The translations under genes and the position numbers were made by a program. This document shows, one piece after another, positions 13,736 through 14,169 of a DNA stretch of 14,169 nt. The notes under the pieces are model-generated. The model was not told the DNA's origin. It made no database searches and saw nothing but the letters and a program-made list of their open reading frames with translations. Position 1 is the stretch's first letter; every line of letters begins with the position of its first letter. This DNA is from an uncultured Solirubrobacterales bacterium (GTDB lineage Bacteria; Actinomycetota; Thermoleophilia; Solirubrobacterales; Solirubrobacteraceae): positions 1 through 14,169 of the forward strand of contig CAIKSH010000126.1 in NCBI GenBank assembly GCA_903830015.1, given 5' to 3'.

Positions 13736-13766
13736 CTTAGAACAGGTGGTTCGCCCCGTCGTGACG
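13736..13766 (-). promoter_or_regulatory. Candidate promoter CGTCACG-N18-TCTAAG for the DUF5666-like gene
   Basis: Read on the minus strand, CGTCACG (13766-13760) is followed after 18 nt by TCTAAG (13741-13736), then a leader of about 40 nt with a Shine-Dalgarno. It matches the element before the 612-aa secreted-protein gene. Neither block is a close primary-sigma match. Confidence 0.38.
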
Positions 13767-13777
13767 CTCGCCCCCTT

Positions 13778-13848
13778 AAGAAACCGTGAGAAACCGCCAA
13801 GACCCCCGGGAAACTGCGGTTTTCCGGGTGGCGTGCGGGTGGTTTCTT
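13778..13848. repeat. Phased GAAAC repeats and inverted copies between the DUF5666-like and cupin genes
   Basis: GAAAC occurs on the plus strand at 13780, 13790 and 13810, exactly one and two helical turns apart. Inverted copies lie at 13819-13824 (GTTTTC) and 13842-13846 (GTTTC). AAGAAACC (13778-13785) and GGTTTCTT (13841-13848) form a long-range perfect inverted repeat. Inside it, CCCGGGAAA (13805-13813) and TTTTCCGGG (13820-13828) form a hairpin with one wobble pair. The position upstream of both divergent genes suggests an operator region. Confidence 0.5.
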
Positions 13849-13851
13849 GCC

Positions 13852-13857
13852 TAGGCT
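13852..13857 (+). promoter_or_regulatory. -10-like TAGGCT directly before the cupin gene
   Basis: TAGGCT ends 6 nt before ATG 13864, and no Shine-Dalgarno is present, which suggests a leaderless transcript. No clear -35 is visible; the adjacent phased GAAAC repeats could compensate through an activator. Confidence 0.35.
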
Positions 13858-13863
13858 TTAACC

Positions 13864-14169
13864 ATGGCCGATTTCACGAGCAGGAAGATCGACGACATGG
13901 AAGCCACGTTCAGTGGGGCCCTTCGCAAGGCCCGGGCCGAACTGGGGGTAACGACCTTCGGAATGGCCATCGAGGACTTCCCGCCCGATTTCGCCGGCTA
14001 CCCCGAGCACAACCATGACCACGATGGCCAGGAAGAGGTCTACGTCGTGCTCTCGGGCAGCGGCTGGATGGAGGTCGACGGCGAGGAGTTCGCGATCGAC
14101 CCCGAGACGATGGTTCGCGTCGGCTCCTCGGCCAAGCGGGCGGTGATGGTCGGGCCGGAAGGTATGCGC
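13864..14169 (+). CDS. Cupin-domain protein, C-terminus cut off by window edge
   Basis: The 102 visible codons encode a small cytoplasmic protein without a signal peptide. Residues about 44-100 begin a cupin beta-barrel. The first cupin motif reads PEHNHDHDGQEEVYVVLSGSG (47-67, written here with its overlap into the next strand), giving His49, His51 or His53, and Glu57 or Glu58 as likely metal ligands. It continues into the typical turn and GEEFAIDPETMVRVG. The N-terminal 25 residues are polar and could be a helix. ATG 13864 is the first start after the repeat-rich intergenic region. Cupins of this size are often metal enzymes or sugar/small-molecule binders; no substrate can be assigned. Confidence 0.85.
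   Translation, partial: MADFTSRKIDDMEATFSGALRKARAELGVTTFGMAIEDFPPDFAGYPEHNHDHDGQEEVYVVLSGSGWMEVDGEEFAIDPETMVRVGSSAKRAVMVGPEGMR

Noticed and set aside
13775..13780. CTTAAG as half of a PmrA-type box
   Set aside because: Only one half-site is present, with no second copy at the required spacing, so a known regulator cannot be named.
12624..14018. 464-codon plus-strand open frame over the DUF5666-like gene and the cupin start
   Set aside because: Its low-complexity Gly/Asp/Arg-rich translation is typical of an antisense shadow; the minus-strand gene has a signal peptide, SD and repeats.

Overview
The window is GC-rich, strand-mixed bacterial chromosome. Organism: the GC-rich codon use, frequent GTG starts, the actinobacterial style of the c-di-AMP riboswitch and the many secreted beta-sandwich proteins suggest an actinobacterium, most likely class Thermoleophilia (Solirubrobacterales-like). 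This is judged by eye, without database comparison.

Layout. Positions 1-1490 (minus) hold tmk followed by two membrane-protein genes that run off the left edge. holB (1521-2633, plus) diverges from tmk across only 30 bp and converges on uppP (2648-3478, minus). A PHP-domain phosphoesterase gene (3535-4407, minus) lies upstream of uppP. From 4521 to 10857 (plus) comes a block rich in exported proteins: a 612-aa secreted protein, a small HCxxC protein closely following it, a 368-aa secreted protein, a tRNA-Thr(CGU), a six-bladed YWTD-type propeller with three InlB-type repeats, and an M23 peptidase behind a c-di-AMP riboswitch. An EthA-like flavin monooxygenase (10835-12358, minus) converges on the M23 gene with a 23-bp overlap. 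A secreted protein with six calcium-loop-like motifs and DUF5666-like repeats follows (12480-13691, minus). It diverges from a cupin gene cut by the right edge.

How the genes fit together. tmk and holB belong to DNA precursor synthesis and replication. uppP recycles the undecaprenyl carrier for cell-wall synthesis, and the M23 enzyme cuts peptidoglycan, probably under c-di-AMP control. The other large exported proteins look like surface or matrix components, several with DxDxDG calcium-type loops. No phage, IS, CRISPR or defence locus is visible. No gene-free stretch exceeds 300 bp; the longest (10028-10269) holds a terminator candidate and the riboswitch.

The less expected signals are regulatory. 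Six genes have a TA-rich -10-like hexamer 6-9 nt before the start codon, which suggests leaderless transcripts. Two calcium-loop secreted proteins share a CGTCACG-N17/18-TCTAA promoter-like element. Helically phased GAAAC repeats occupy the DUF5666/cupin intergenic region. The M23 leader contains a perfect anti-Shine-Dalgarno. Whether any of this is a new system cannot be decided from sequence alone.
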